A stretch of DNA of 32,588 nt from an uncultured Saprospiraceae bacterium (GCA_937934275.1 CALHAM010000067.1:1-32588), one strand, 5' to 3'; numbered from the stretch's first letter, positions 15,375 to 25,145 are shown. Made by a program: numbers and translations. The notes: generated by a model from the letters alone, not told the origin.

Positions 15375-16892
15375 ATGAAGGCATTATCCCCTTCCTGGGT
15401 CAATCGCTTTTTGACCGTTGTTGAGCGCGTGGGCAACGCCCTGCCGCATCCGGCCACCCTCTTTGCGGCTTTTGCCGTTTTTGTCGTTTTGCTCAGTGGG
15501 CTTTTGAGTGGACTGGATTTGAGCGTTATTCATCCGGGTACGCACCAAGAGGTGCGGGTCGTCAACCTGCTGTCGGTGGCAGGGCTACACCGCATCCTAA
15601 CGGACATGGTGAAAAATTTCACGGGTTTTGCTCCTTTGGGTACGGTGCTGGTGTCTTTGTTAGGCATTGGCATTGCAGAAGGCAGCGGTCTGATAGGTAC
15701 GGCTCTGCGCTTAGTGGTGCTCAAGTCGCCGGCGCGGCTGCTGACGTTTGTGGTGGTGTTTGCAGGCGTTATGTCGAACACGGCCAGTGAAGTGGGCTAC
15801 GTATTGTTGGTGCCGCTATCGGCCATCATTTTTTTGGCGGCGGGTCGGCATCCGCTGGCAGGCATTGCGGCGGCCTTTGCCGGCGTGTCGGGCGGCTACA
15901 GCGCCAACCTGTTGCTGGGCACGATTGACCCGCTACTGGCGGGCCTATCGGAGGAGGCTGCGCGCATTGTACAGCCCAGCTATAGCGTCAACCCCGCTTG
16001 CAATTACTACTTCATGGCTGCTTCTACACCGCTCATTGCGCTGTTGGGTACGTGGGTAACCGAGCGCATCGTAGAGCCTCGGCTGGGGCGCTATACCGGC
16101 GATGAAAAACCCGAGGCGGTGCAGCCTTTGAGCGCGGCCGAGCGCCGAGGGCTGCGCTTTGCCTTGGCAGCAGCCGTGCTGTTCACCGCCTTCATTCTGG
16201 GTGGCCTATTGCCGGCCAACGGCTATTTGCGCGACCCCAAGACCGGCGATATCCTGCACTCGCCCTTCATGTCGGGTATTGTAGCCCTGTTGTTTGTGGC
16301 CGCAGCCATCACGGGCATTGCCTACGGTTGGGGGGCGCGCACCATCCGCAACGACGCCGATGTGATGAGGGGCATGGCCAAAAGCATGGAAACGCTGGGC
16401 GCTTACATCGTGTTGGTGTTTTTTGCCGCCCAGTTCGTAGCCTATTTCAACTGGACGAACATCGGTCTGGTCTTAGCCGTCAAAGGTGCTGAGGCGCTAA
16501 AAGCCTCCGGGTTAGGGGCCATACCTCTAACGATCGCTTTTGTAATCGTAACGGCTGCGGTCAACTTAGTGATGGGCAGCGCCTCAGCCAAATGGGCCAT
16601 CATGGCGCCGGTATTCATCCCTATGTTCATGTTGCTGGGCTATTCGCCTGAATTTACGCAGGTGGCCTATCGCGTGGGCGACAGCATTACAAACATTATA
16701 TCGCCCATGATGTCATACTTCGCCCTCATTGTAGCGCTCCTTCAGCGATACGACCCGCGTGCCGGCATCGGCACCTTGGTGGCCACTATGCTGCCTTACA
16801 CGGTAGTATTCGGCATCGGCTGGCTGCTTTTACTCATCTTCTGGCTGGTATTCGACCTTCCGCTGGGCTTCGGAGCGGGCATTCATCTGTAG
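15375..16892 (+). CDS. AbgT-family transporter
   Basis: A 505-residue inner-membrane protein of the AbgT family, known for p-aminobenzoyl-glutamate uptake and, in some members, sulfonamide efflux. It has many hydrophobic helices and family landmarks: a conserved N-terminal [15 protein letters not shown], a [12 protein letters not shown] stretch, [38 protein letters not shown] and a C-terminal [18 protein letters not shown]. The family works as a dimer with two re-entrant hairpins, consistent with these Gly-rich segments. The ATG at 15375 is chosen over 15273 because the extra residues are unlike the family and overlap the promoter. Substrate direction (folate breakdown product import or efflux) cannot be decided from sequence. 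Confidence 0.93.
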   Translation: MKALSPSWVNRFLTVVERVGNALPHPATLFAAFAVFVVLLSGLLSGLDLSVIHPGTHQEVRVVNLLSVAGLHRILTDMVKNFTGFAPLGTVLVSLLGIGIAEGSGLIGTALRLVVLKSPARLLTFVVVFAGVMSNTASEVGYVLLVPLSAIIFLAAGRHPLAGIAAAFAGVSGGYSANLLLGTIDPLLAGLSEEAARIVQPSYSVNPACNYYFMAASTPLIALLGTWVTERIVEPRLGRYTGDEKPEAVQPLSAAERRGLRFALAAAVLFTAFILGGLLPANGYLRDPKTGDILHSPFMSGIVALLFVAAAITGIAYGWGARTIRNDADVMRGMAKSMETLGAYIVLVFFAAQFVAYFNWTNIGLVLAVKGAEALKASGLGAIPLTIAFVIVTAAVNLVMGSASAKWAIMAPVFIPMFMLLGYSPEFTQVAYRVGDSITNIISPMMSYFALIVALLQRYDPRAGIGTLVATMLPYTVVFGIGWLLLLIFWLVFDLPLGFGAGIHL

Positions 16893-16983
16893 GTGGGTAC
16901 GTGAGCGCCTTTTGCCGTGCGCTGAGCAATGCACTCGTGGCAGAAACGGCAGAGCAAAAAGCAGCCTTACCAAGGCAAACGGC

Positions 16984-16991
16984 CATCTTTG
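16984..16991 (+). promoter_or_regulatory. Candidate -7 box (CATCTTTG) for polA
   Basis: A one-mismatch form of TAnnTTTG located 50 bases before the polA ATG at 17042. It is weaker than the other boxes in the window. Confidence 0.35.
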
Positions 16992-17041
16992 CGCAAGGTT
17001 AGCTTTGCCCAAAAAGGCCTTTGCAACACCTGTCCCTTTCT

Positions 17042-19846
17042 ATGAAAAAACTCTTCCTCCTCGACGGTCATGCGCTGATTTATCGCGCGCATTATGCTTT
17101 TATCTCCAGGCCTTTGTTCAACTCTAAGGGCTGGAATGTCTCGGCCATTCACGGTTTCGTGCGCATGTTGTGGGACATGTTTCTGCGCGAAAAACCTACG
17201 CACTTAGCCGTAGTGTTTGACCCTCCCGGCGGCACCTTCCGACACGAGCAGTACGAACCCTATAAGGCCAACCGAGAGGAACAACCCGAAGACATCTCGC
17301 TGGCTATCCCGTGGGTGGAAAAAATTGTCCGCGCCATGAACCTTCCGGTTGTCGTCGTGCCTAACTACGAAGCCGACGATGTCATGGGCACCTTGGCGCG
17401 TCAGGCTGCTGGGCAGGGCTACGAGGTTTATTTGGTTACCTCCGACAAGGATATGGGGCAGTTGGTAAGTGACCGGATTTTTCTGTATAAACCTGGGCGC
17501 CAGGGCAATGACATCGAAATCTGGGGGCCTACCGAAGTATGTGAGCGCTGGGGAATTCAGCGCGTCGAGCAAGTCGTCGACATGCTGGGCCTCATGGGCG
17601 ATGCCGTGGACAACATCCCTGGCTTGCCCGGCGTAGGCGAAAAAACTGCTGCCCGACTGCTGGCCGAATACGGCACGGTGGAAGGGGTGTTGCAGAATGC
17701 CGCTCATCTCAAGGGTAAAGTGCGCGAAATCGTCGAAAAACACGGTGAACAGGCCCTGCTTTCCAAATGGCTAGCCACCATTGACACTCGCGCTCCCGTA
17801 ACTTTTGACGAACAGGCCTTTGAAGTGGAGCCTTTCGACCGCGAAGCCTTATTAGAGATTTTTAAAGAGCTGGAATTCCGCAGCTTAGCCAACGATATCC
17901 TCAAGCATCCGCTCGCTGGCGCTCCAGCGCCTCTACCCGCCTCATCGAACGCCGGTATGCCAACTAAACAAGGCTCCCTCTTCGCCGAAGATTCACCTGC
18001 CGTTCCGGAAATTCGCCATGCCTCTAAAAACATCCATAACACACCGCATCAATACCATTTAGCCGATACGCCCGAGCGCCAGGCCGAACTGCTCCAATGG
18101 CTCTTGAAGCGAACATCGGTCGCCTACGACTCAGAGACCACCTCCATCGAACCTACACAAGCCGATTTGGTGGGCTTCTCTTTCGCTTTCAAACCGCACG
18201 AGGCTTGGTATGTGCCCATCCCCGCCGACCGCGCTCAAGCGCAGGCCATCGTCGAGGTGTTCCGACCCTTTTTCGAAAACGAGCAAATCGAAAAGGTCGG
18301 GCAAAACCTCAAGTTCGACGCTATCGTGCTTAAAAACTACGGTGTCGAGCTGAGCGGTCCTTTCTGGGATACTATGATCGCTCACTACCTGCTCGAACCC
18401 GAATTGCGGCACAATCTCAACTATTTGGCTGAGACTTACTTAGACTACAGCCCAGTGAAAATCGAGGAGCTGATCGGCAAGAAAGGAGCTGCCCAGGGCA
18501 ATATGCGCGACGTGCCGCTGGAGCAAATTAAGGAATACGCTGCTGAAGACGCCGACTTAGCCCTGCAATTGAAGAAGCATTTGGAGCCACAATTAGAGGC
18601 GGGAGGCTCCAACCTCATGCGTTTATTCGAGTTGGTGGAGTGCCCGCTCATCAAGGTGCTGGCCGATGTGGAGTTCGCTGGCGTGCGCATCGATGCCGAC
18701 TTTTTGCGGGAGTACTCTAAGCAGCTGGCGGCCGACCTTCAGGCCTTGGAGCAGAAAATTCTGCAAAAGGCAGGCTACACCTTCAACGTCTCCAGCCCCA
18801 AACAGGTGGGCGAAGTGCTCTTCGAGCGCTTAAAAATTCCTTACCCAGGTAAGAAAATGAAAAGCGGCCAGTACTCGACCGACGAAGAAGTGCTCTCCTC
18901 TCTGGCGGCCGAGTACCCCATCTGCGCCGACATCTTGCAGCACCGCGCGTTGCAGAAGCTGCGGAGTACCTACGTAGAGGCCCTACCGGCCCTGATTAAC
19001 CCGCGCACCGGTCGCGTGCATTCGTCGTTCAACCAAGCGCTGGCGGCTACCGGTCGGCTTAGTAGTCAAAATCCAAACTTGCAAAACATCCCCATCCGAA
19101 CCCCCGAAGGTCGGCGCGTGCGCGAGGCTTTCATCCCGCGCGATGACGATCACCTCATCCTCTCGGCCGACTACTCGCAAATCGAGCTGCGTCTTATTGC
19201 CCACATCAGTAACGAAGAAGCCATGATCGAAGCGTTCCAGAAAAACCAGGACATCCACCAGAGCACCGCCGCACGTGTCTTTGGCGTACCCCTCGACCAG
19301 GTGACTCCTGAGCAGCGCCGCGCGGCAAAAACCGTCAACTTCAGCATCATCTACGGTGCCGGAGCCGCGAACCTGAGCAACCAGCTGGGCATTAAGCGCA
19401 CGGAGGCAAAAGAACTCATTGACAACTACTTCGCTCAGTATCCGGGCCTAAAACGCTACATGGAAACCATCGTGGATTTCGCGCGTACCAATGGCTACGT
19501 CGAAACTCTCCTTGGCCGTCGACGCTACTTGCGCGACATCCACAGCCGAAACGGCATGAGCCGGAGTATGGCCGAGCGCATGGCCATCAATACGCCCATC
19601 CAGGGCACCGCCGCCGACCTCATCAAAGTGGCTATGGTGAACATCTGGAAGGCCCTGCGCGCGGCCCATATGCGCTCCCAGCTCATCTTGCAGGTGCACG
19701 ATGAACTGGTCTTTGATGCCCGCAAGGACGAACTGGACGCTCTCCAGGCGCTGGTTCGCGATAAAATGACTTCGGCCCTGCCCGACTTGCGCGTACCCGT
19801 TGTGGTGGAAATAGGCGTAGGCAAAAATTGGTTAGAGGCGCACTAA
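17042..19846 (+). CDS. polA: DNA polymerase I
   Basis: Removes RNA primers and fills gaps during replication and repair. The 934-residue product has all three domains. The 5'-3' exonuclease starts at LFLLDGHALIYRAHYAF and includes NYEADDVMGTLA and PGLPGVGEKTAARLL. The proofreading domain (~335-535) is intact: Asp363/Glu365 in YDSETT, NLKFD, and YAAEDADLAL. The polymerase domain carries RLSSQNPNLQNIPIRT, Asp710 in SADYSQIELR, the O-helix KTVNFSIIYGAG with Phe767, and Asp887 in QVHDELVFD. Phe at the O-helix position implies discrimination against dideoxynucleotides. The ATG at 17042 (MKKLFLLDG) is preferred over a start at 17021. Transcription ends at a hairpin just after the stop. Confidence 0.98.
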   Translation: MKKLFLLDGHALIYRAHYAFISRPLFNSKGWNVSAIHGFVRMLWDMFLREKPTHLAVVFDPPGGTFRHEQYEPYKANREEQPEDISLAIPWVEKIVRAMNLPVVVVPNYEADDVMGTLARQAAGQGYEVYLVTSDKDMGQLVSDRIFLYKPGRQGNDIEIWGPTEVCERWGIQRVEQVVDMLGLMGDAVDNIPGLPGVGEKTAARLLAEYGTVEGVLQNAAHLKGKVREIVEKHGEQALLSKWLATIDTRAPVTFDEQAFEVEPFDREALLEIFKELEFRSLANDILKHPLAGAPAPLPASSNAGMPTKQGSLFAEDSPAVPEIRHASKNIHNTPHQYHLADTPERQAELLQWLLKRTSVAYDSETTSIEPTQADLVGFSFAFKPHEAWYVPIPADRAQAQAIVEVFRPFFENEQIEKVGQNLKFDAIVLKNYGVELSGPFWDTMIAHYLLEPELRHNLNYLAETYLDYSPVKIEELIGKKGAAQGNMRDVPLEQIKEYAAEDADLALQLKKHLEPQLEAGGSNLMRLFELVECPLIKVLADVEFAGVRIDADFLREYSKQLAADLQALEQKILQKAGYTFNVSSPKQVGEVLFERLKIPYPGKKMKSGQYSTDEEVLSSLAAEYPICADILQHRALQKLRSTYVEALPALINPRTGRVHSSFNQALAATGRLSSQNPNLQNIPIRTPEGRRVREAFIPRDDDHLILSADYSQIELRLIAHISNEEAMIEAFQKNQDIHQSTAARVFGVPLDQVTPEQRRAAKTVNFSIIYGAGAANLSNQLGIKRTEAKELIDNYFAQYPGLKRYMETIVDFARTNGYVETLLGRRRYLRDIHSRNGMSRSMAERMAINTPIQGTAADLIKVAMVNIWKALRAAHMRSQLILQVHDELVFDARKDELDALQALVRDKMTSALPDLRVPVVVEIGVGKNWLEAH

Positions 19847-19851
19847 ATCAA

Positions 19852-19883
19852 AAAGCCGCGTGCCTCTTGTGGCACGCGGCTTT
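19852..19883 (+). terminator. Bidirectional terminator between polA and the esterase-like gene
   Basis: AAAGCCGCGTGCC (19852-19864) pairs perfectly with GGCACGCGGCTTT (19871-19883) around a 6-base loop. The 13-bp stem carries A residues on one side and T on the other. It starts five bases after the polA stop, between two convergent genes, and could serve both. Confidence 0.8.
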
Positions 19884-19944
19884 CGCGGTCAGGCCCGCAA
19901 TGTCTTCTTTACGCCGTCCATGACGACGCTGTTCATCTATCCTT

Positions 19945-21387
19945 TTACCGCTTAATCAGCAGAGTAACCTGCCAACGAGCACTATCCTTCGTGCGCACGC
20001 GCACCCAATATGCGCCACAAGGCAGATCGTACACCGGAATTGCTTCTAATTCATACGTTTGAAAATCACGTATTAGGGCGCCGCTTTGGCTCACAACCTG
20101 CACCTGTAACCATTCGCCTTCGCCTGTCGTACGAACGTACACCCAATCTGTGGCCGGGTTAGGGTATGCGCTAAGAGAAACCCTTTGCGCCGAGGAGAAA
20201 ACCGCCTTCTCTGCAGAAGTCGTCGCCAGCGGAGCAAAAAGCCATTCATGCGCCGTCGAATAGCGCTTCTGCCAAAACAACACCGTAGCCCGTCCTTCAG
20301 CAGGGACATCCAGCACCATTTCCTGATCGCTAAAGCCCACTTCACGCAGGCGATTGACTATGTTCTGAGTACTTTGCAATACGTAAAAAGGCTCTTGACC
20401 ACCCACAAGGAAATACATTCGCAACGGATTGCGCTTGCCTTTGCCTAAAATGTGGCTTTGCAGCGCTACTTCGCTAAACCAAAACGACGGAGAAAAAACC
20501 AACACCTTGGAAAATACATGCTGATATTCCGTTGCGCCGTACAGGGAGATCAGTGCTCCAAAGCCGCTTCCTCCGATGCCTGTATTTTCCCGATCGGGAT
20601 TTGTGCGAAAATGTTGGTCAATAAACGGCTTCAAGGTGTTGACCATAAAGCTCATGTAAGAAGCACCCTGACCGCCAACACCATAGGCAGAGTTAAGCCA
20701 CGGAGAATACTCATTCATGGAGTTGATGCCGCCGCTCTCAATACCAACAACTATACAGCCGTAGTTGCCCTCATTCGCCAGCTTGTCCAGCGACTCGTCT
20801 ATTTCCCATTCTTCGTTTTGAGTCGTCGTTTTCTGAAAGAGCGCCTGCCCATCTTGCATATACATAACTGGATAGCGCTTATTCCCAGCAGCGTAATAAT
20901 TGGGCGGCAAGTAGATGTAAATGCGGCGCGTGCGATTGAGCTGCGGGATAAAAAGCGAATCGTCTACCACCGCTACCGTACCTTTCTTGTTGCAATTGAA
21001 CGCCGTCTGATTGCTGTTGCGCCAGCTGAGGATGTTCACCGTCAGCGTTTGCGATTGGCCGTTGTAGTGGGCAACATGGACGGCTTGGTATTCACCTGTG
21101 CTGTTGCCTTCCGCCACTCCCCAGTGGCCGCGTGTAAACGTAAAATGTAGGGGGCCTACTGAGGGCTGAATCTTGATTTGGAGTTTACCGTATATGTTTC
21201 GCTCCAGCTTCATCGCCGGTTCAGCCGCCAACCATCCGTTGAACGACCCGGAAATGTAGATAGGTTCGCCCATGGGCGTATTAGCCGGCAGCGAGTTCAC
21301 CACAATAGTGAGCTCCGCTTTTAGCCACAGAGGCATTAGGGCAAAAACCCCAAGAAACGTGTAAGTGATGCGGTAGAGCTGGTTCAT
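19945..21387 (-). CDS. Secreted CE1/esterase-D-like protein with degenerate triad and T9SS sorting domain
   Basis: A 480-residue secreted protein. It has a signal peptide (~1-26), then a CBM48/AMPK-type beta domain (~40-120: YISGSFNGWLAAEPAM), then an esterase-D/CE1 alpha/beta-hydrolase domain (~150-385: RRIYIYLPPNYY, RYPVMYMQDGQALF, NEYSPWLN, VFSKVLVFSPSFWFS). A C-terminal Por-type sorting domain (~400-480: LSAYPNPATDWVYV and a final ITLLIKR-like strand) is typical of T9SS cargo. The nucleophile elbow, normally GSSMGG, reads G273-S-G275-F-G, so the catalytic Ser is Gly. The usual GAH region reads GRA, so the catalytic His is Ala367. It is probably non-hydrolytic, perhaps carbohydrate-binding. 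The ATG at 21387 gives a clean signal peptide; 21411 is an alternative. Confidence 0.85.
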   Translation of the reverse strand: MNQLYRITYTFLGVFALMPLWLKAELTIVVNSLPANTPMGEPIYISGSFNGWLAAEPAMKLERNIYGKLQIKIQPSVGPLHFTFTRGHWGVAEGNSTGEYQAVHVAHYNGQSQTLTVNILSWRNSNQTAFNCNKKGTVAVVDDSLFIPQLNRTRRIYIYLPPNYYAAGNKRYPVMYMQDGQALFQKTTTQNEEWEIDESLDKLANEGNYGCIVVGIESGGINSMNEYSPWLNSAYGVGGQGASYMSFMVNTLKPFIDQHFRTNPDRENTGIGGSGFGALISLYGATEYQHVFSKVLVFSPSFWFSEVALQSHILGKGKRNPLRMYFLVGGQEPFYVLQSTQNIVNRLREVGFSDQEMVLDVPAEGRATVLFWQKRYSTAHEWLFAPLATTSAEKAVFSSAQRVSLSAYPNPATDWVYVRTTGEGEWLQVQVVSQSGALIRDFQTYELEAIPVYDLPCGAYWVRVRTKDSARWQVTLLIKR

Positions 21388-21411
21388 AGCGCCAAATTCT
21401 CGTTTTCTCAA

Positions 21412-21910
21412 GTGTGAAAATTGGCGGGAGGCACATGCCGATTAAATTTTTTTTCATCGGAAAGGGGCGCTTGAATAAAATTGGCTCGGTTATTGGTAAG
21501 GATAGTACGTAATGATTTTCACTCATCTTAGGTAGCTCAGCATTCACGCCTCCTTGTCCACAATCTTCCTCAGCTACCGCTCTTGCCTGTTAAAAGAGGC
21601 CGTTTCCACAACTGAGATTGGTTCATACTCCCCGGACCTTTTAGGCAAAAAGGTCCCCTAATCTCGCGCACTGCTAACCAATAAATGCGGGGGTCGGTTA
21701 AAGGCGGGATGAGAATAAACCGGCAGTAAAAAAATAAGCAGGGGGTTTCAAAATCCGTCTTGGAGAGAGGATAGGACGCCTACATTCGGAAGGGGAGAAA
21801 AGAGAGTTAAATGCGTCTGTATGAATTGCAAGGCTAAAGTCGCGCAAATTTCTGAGCCTACATCGGCATTCGACCAATACGACAAAAAAGAGACTAAATG
21901 ACGAGGTCAG
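21412..21910 (+). other. 500-base divergent intergenic region with a perfect hairpin
   Basis: No convincing gene lies here on either strand; only frames of under 20 codons start with ATG on the plus strand. Notable elements are GGACCTTTT/AAAAGGTCC (21634-21656), an inverted repeat GGTAGCT (21531-21537) / AGCTACC (21572-21578), and a T8 run near 21450. I saw no TAnnTTTG box for either flanking gene. A GGTAGCTCAG at 21531 recalls a tRNA D-arm, but no cloverleaf can be drawn. Confidence 0.5.
21634..21656. promoter_or_regulatory. Perfect 9-bp inverted repeat GGACCTTTT-AGGCA-AAAAGGTCC
   Basis: The arms are exact reverse complements around a 5-base loop. No T-tract follows on either strand, so it is not a standard intrinsic terminator. 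It lies about 255 bases before the Nudix gene and about 250 bases upstream of the esterase-like gene. Operator, RNA hairpin or small-RNA end are all possible. Confidence 0.45.
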
Positions 21911-22477
21911 ATGTCTGAACTAAGATCCAACCCATGGACTACCAGAGAGATGTGTCAAGTATATGACAACCCCTGGATCCGAGTAACGCACCGAAACGTC
22001 ATCACCCCAGCAGGTAGTGCTGGTATTTATGGGGTAGTGCACTTCAAGCATGTAGCCGTTGGCGTTGTGCCCATAGACGATGAGGGCTACACGTGGTTGG
22101 TCGGTCAGTATCGCTACACTCTTGATCAGTACAGCTGGGAGATACCCGAGGGGGGCGGCTCTCTTTACGAGTCAGCTTTGGTCGCTGCTCAGCGAGAGCT
22201 CATGGAAGAAACCGGGCTGCGGGCGAAGCAATGGACCCAACTGCTCGAGTTGCACCTCTCCAACAGCGTTACCGACGAACGGGGCATCGCCTTTTTGGCC
22301 CAAGAATTGGAGATAGGACAAGCGCATCCGGAAGAGACCGAGCAACTCCAAGTGCGCCGCTTGCCTTTCGATGAAGCCGTGCAGATGGCGCTCGACGGTC
22401 GGATTACCGATGCCCTCTCCGTGGTCGCTTTGCTGGCCGCTAACGAGTGGAGAAGAAGCGGAAAACTAAAGTTTTAG
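21911..22477 (+). CDS. Nudix hydrolase, ADP-ribose pyrophosphatase-like
   Basis: A 188-residue cytosolic hydrolase. The Nudix box is complete: Gly, five residues, Glu, seven residues, then RELMEETGL (residues ~77-99, within EGGGSLYESALVAAQ and the following RELMEETGL). The N-terminal strands (VYDNPWIRVTHRNV, VHFKHVAVGVVPID, WLVGQYRYTLDQYSWEIPEG) match ADP-ribose/nucleoside-diphosphate-sugar pyrophosphatases. These split ADP-ribose to AMP and ribose 5-phosphate; the real substrate may differ. The ATG at 21911 is the first in frame. It seems monocistronic, with 228 bases before the next gene. Confidence 0.92.
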   Translation: MSELRSNPWTTREMCQVYDNPWIRVTHRNVITPAGSAGIYGVVHFKHVAVGVVPIDDEGYTWLVGQYRYTLDQYSWEIPEGGGSLYESALVAAQRELMEETGLRAKQWTQLLELHLSNSVTDERGIAFLAQELEIGQAHPEETEQLQVRRLPFDEAVQMALDGRITDALSVVALLAANEWRRSGKLKF

Positions 22478-22581
22478 CTATTTCTAAACGGAAAAATACA
22501 ACAGACTGATTATCAAGGCCTGTCTTGTTAATGTTTATTGAAAGCAGAATAAAACTAAAAATCAGGGCGTTCATTCGGCAT

Positions 22582-22589
22582 TACATTTG
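22582..22589 (+). promoter_or_regulatory. Candidate -7 box (TACATTTG) for mltA
   Basis: A TAnnTTTG match in the gap between the Nudix and MltA genes, about 115 bases before the ATG at 22706. Confidence 0.45.
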
Positions 22590-22705
22590 CTGCTCCTTTT
22601 AATCAGGTCGTGGTTGCAAAAGGTAATATGGCCTTAGTTTCAAATCAAAATCCGCGCTGACCTCGCGCGTCCATCGCCGCCACAGCCCAAAATCGGTTCT
22701 TTGCC

Positions 22706-23767
22706 ATGCTACGAAAAATCTTTTTCCTTGTTTTAGCGCTCTCCGCGCCCGTATTATTGATGTTGGATTGGGGAAGTAAGTCTGTTTCGCCCACCTCTGC
22801 CGCTAAAGCCAACATAGTTGCCCCCGAAGGTTTCAGCTCCGAAGCGCTAGCGCGCATCACTTTGATGGCTCCGCCCGCCCGCGTTAAGCCCTTGATCCTT
22901 CGCCGTCAGGTCAACCCACAAGTGCTTCACCATACAGCGCCCGACACGCTGCCTTACTTGCCCTACGATGGCGACATGCTCCAGGCGCTTTACGAACAAG
23001 CCAACTACTTGAAGCGTCCGGACGTGCAGGATTACCCGGTACGAGGCATCAGCAAAGCGGAAATGGCGCGTGTATTAGAGCTGCTTCAAGCCTGCCAGGT
23101 GCTTCAACCTGAGGCTTTAGTCGATCGCTTCGACTTCTATGCAGTGAAAACAGACCTCAAAGACGACCGAGTGCGTGTTACAGGCTATTACACGCCGATC
23201 ATTCCTGCTAGCCGCGTGCGTACACCGGAGTTTTCAGTTCCTCTCTTACGCCGTCCTGAAGATCACGTGCCCTCGCCGGCCGCTATTGAAGCAGGAGCCC
23301 TTGAGGGCAAGGGTTTGGAGCTGGCCTGGATCCGCAGCAAACGCGAGTTGGCGGATGCTCAGCTACAAGGCTCTTGCTGGGTGGAATACGCAGACGGTAA
23401 GCGCGAGCACTTCGGCTTTCACAGCTCCGTCAAAGGGCGCGGTGGTAAGTACGTTTTCTTCAAAAAAATGGGCAGCCCCGAAGTGGTAGGTGCTGGCTTT
23501 TTCCCGCTTACGGCAGGGTATTCGGTGGCGGTTGACCCCCGATACATTCCTTTGGGCGCTACCTTACTGGCCGAACTGCCCGATGTGGACGAGAAAGGAC
23601 AACTAAAAGGCTATACTTATCGCATCCTTTTTGCCCAAGACCGCGGCGGCGCCATCTTGACCACCAAGCGCTTAGATCTCTACAGCGGTATCGGCAAGAA
23701 AGGTCTCCAAGAGGCCCGCAAGATCAACGGCTACGGCCGCCTGTGGCTTTTGCTGCCTAAGCAATAA
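22706..23767 (+). CDS. mltA: MltA-type membrane-bound lytic murein transglycosylase
   Basis: Cleaves the MurNAc-GlcNAc bond of peptidoglycan, forming 1,6-anhydro ends. The 353-residue protein begins with a hydrophobic segment (~3-21, signal or anchor) but lacks a lipobox Cys, unlike the Escherichia coli lipoprotein. MltA signatures follow: [65 protein letters not shown], and the 3D-type C-terminus with Asp312 in [18 protein letters not shown] and [12 protein letters not shown]. Asp312 aligns with the catalytic Asp308 of E. coli MltA. It acts at the cell envelope. A strong hairpin follows 31 bases after the stop. Confidence 0.92.
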   Translation: MLRKIFFLVLALSAPVLLMLDWGSKSVSPTSAAKANIVAPEGFSSEALARITLMAPPARVKPLILRRQVNPQVLHHTAPDTLPYLPYDGDMLQALYEQANYLKRPDVQDYPVRGISKAEMARVLELLQACQVLQPEALVDRFDFYAVKTDLKDDRVRVTGYYTPIIPASRVRTPEFSVPLLRRPEDHVPSPAAIEAGALEGKGLELAWIRSKRELADAQLQGSCWVEYADGKREHFGFHSSVKGRGGKYVFFKKMGSPEVVGAGFFPLTAGYSVAVDPRYIPLGATLLAELPDVDEKGQLKGYTYRILFAQDRGGAILTTKRLDLYSGIGKKGLQEARKINGYGRLWLLLPKQ

Positions 23768-23797
23768 TTCGCCCTACCAGAACACACCCACACTACT

Positions 23798-23841
23798 CTT
23801 GCCATGCTTCCTCAACACAGGGAGCATGGCAAGGTACTTTT
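23798..23841 (+). terminator. Long hairpin after mltA, likely terminator
   Basis: CTTGCCATGCTTCC (23798-23811) pairs with GGGAGCATGGCAAG (23820-23833) with one G-T wobble and an 8-base loop. TTTT follows at 23838-23841. The stem is about 14 bp. It probably ends mltA transcription; the right flank overlaps a TACTTTTG (23835-23842) that may be part of the rocD promoter region. Confidence 0.7.
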
Positions 23842-23869
23842 GTAGGCGCAGCGTCCTTCAGAAGAAATC

Positions 23870-23877
23870 TATCTTTG
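23870..23877 (+). promoter_or_regulatory. Candidate -7 box (TATCTTTG) for rocD
   Basis: A close TAnnTTTG match 18 bases before the ATG at 23895. Another match (TACTTTTG) lies at 23835-23842. Both fall inside the longer open frame from 23799 and argue for the downstream start. Confidence 0.55.
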
Positions 23878-23894
23878 CTCTAAAATTGTATTTT

Positions 23895-25145
23895 ATGGAA
23901 ATGACCGCTATTGCCGCTTCTGCTTCGGCTCGTTTCATGGCGCTGGAAGACCGCTACAACGCCCACAACTACCATCCGATACCCGTCGTACTCGAACGCG
24001 GGCAGGGGGTTTATGTGTGGGACGTGGACGGCAAGCAATATTTTGACTTCTTATCGGCATATAGCGCTGTCAATCAAGGGCATTGTCATCCGCGCATCGT
24101 GCGGGCGCTCATCGAGCAAGCCCAAACCATGACCCTCACCTCGCGTGCCTTTTACAACAATCGGCTTGGACCCTATGCCGAATTTATTACGCACTTCTTC
24201 GGTTACGACCGCGTACTTCCAATGAATACGGGGGTGGAGGCCGGGGAAACAGCGGTTAAGTTGGCCCGCCACTGGGCCTATCGCGTAAAGGGCGTACCGG
24301 AAAACCAGGCTAAGATGGTCTTCGTCCAGGGCAATTTTTGGGGGCGCACGTTGGCGGCTATCTCCTCGTCTACCGATCCGTCGTCGTATCGCGACTTTGG
24401 GCCGTTCATGCCGGGTTACGTCATCATTCCTTACAACGATTTGACGGCCTTAGAGCAGGCCCTCCAAGATCCTACCGTTGCTGGCTTCATGTTTGAACCC
24501 ATCCAGGGTGAGGCAGGTGTGGTAGTTCCTGACGACCACTACATCCCTGGCGTGCGCGAGCTGTGCACTCGATATAACGTTCTCATGATTGCCGACGAAG
24601 TGCAGACTGGCTTAGGGCGCACAGGTCGTATGCTTTGCTGCGACCACTTCGGCGTCAAGCCCGATATCTTGGTGTTGGGTAAGGCGCTCTCAGGCGGCGT
24701 CATGCCCGTCAGCGCGGTGCTGTCTTCCGACGAAATCATGCTCACCATCAAGCCCGGCGAGCACGGTTCTACTTTTGGCGGCAACCCGTTGGCCTGCGCC
24801 GTGGCCACGGAAGCCCTTCAGGTCTTGCGCGAGGAGAACCTGCCCGAAAATGCCGACCGGCAGGGCCGTGTTTTTCGCCAGCGCATGGCTGCCTTAGTGG
24901 AACAGCGCCCCGACTTGCTCCGGCTCGTGCGCGGGAAAGGCCTGCTCAATGCCGTAGTCGTCAACGACACGGAAGATAGCCAGACCGCCTGGAACCTCTG
25001 CTTAGCCTTGGCCCACAATGGCCTCTTAGCTAAGCCCACCCATGGCAACATCATCCGCTTTGCCCCCCCATTGGTCATTACCGATGAGCAGATGGACCTT
25101 TGCTGCTCTATTATCGAAGAAACCGTGCGGGCATTTCGGCATTAG
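23895..25145 (+). CDS. rocD: Ornithine--oxo-acid aminotransferase
   Basis: A PLP enzyme that transfers the delta-amino group of ornithine to 2-oxoglutarate, giving glutamate semialdehyde, and so links arginine and proline metabolism. The 416-residue product has the class III layout: an N-terminal [57 protein letters not shown], the [12 protein letters not shown] strand, the [13 protein letters not shown] metal/PLP aspartate motif, the Schiff-base Lys263 in LGKALSGG, and [12 protein letters not shown]. These match ornithine aminotransferases better than other class III enzymes. The ATG at 23895 is preferred; the longer frame from 23799 runs through the promoter and terminator. Confidence 0.96.
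   Translation: MEMTAIAASASARFMALEDRYNAHNYHPIPVVLERGQGVYVWDVDGKQYFDFLSAYSAVNQGHCHPRIVRALIEQAQTMTLTSRAFYNNRLGPYAEFITHFFGYDRVLPMNTGVEAGETAVKLARHWAYRVKGVPENQAKMVFVQGNFWGRTLAAISSSTDPSSYRDFGPFMPGYVIIPYNDLTALEQALQDPTVAGFMFEPIQGEAGVVVPDDHYIPGVRELCTRYNVLMIADEVQTGLGRTGRMLCCDHFGVKPDILVLGKALSGGVMPVSAVLSSDEIMLTIKPGEHGSTFGGNPLACAVATEALQVLREENLPENADRQGRVFRQRMAALVEQRPDLLRLVRGKGLLNAVVVNDTEDSQTAWNLCLALAHNGLLAKPTHGNIIRFAPPLVITDEQMDLCCSIIEETVRAFRH

Noticed and set aside
16893-17041. Hairpin after the AbgT gene (TGCCGT ... ACGGCA)
   Set aside because: Only six pairs with a loop of more than 25 bases and no T-tract; likely chance.
21531-21625. Possible tRNA gene (GGTAGCTCAG followed by GGTTCATACTCC)
   Set aside because: The acceptor stem, anticodon arm and T-stem do not pair, and the spacing is too long for a tRNA.
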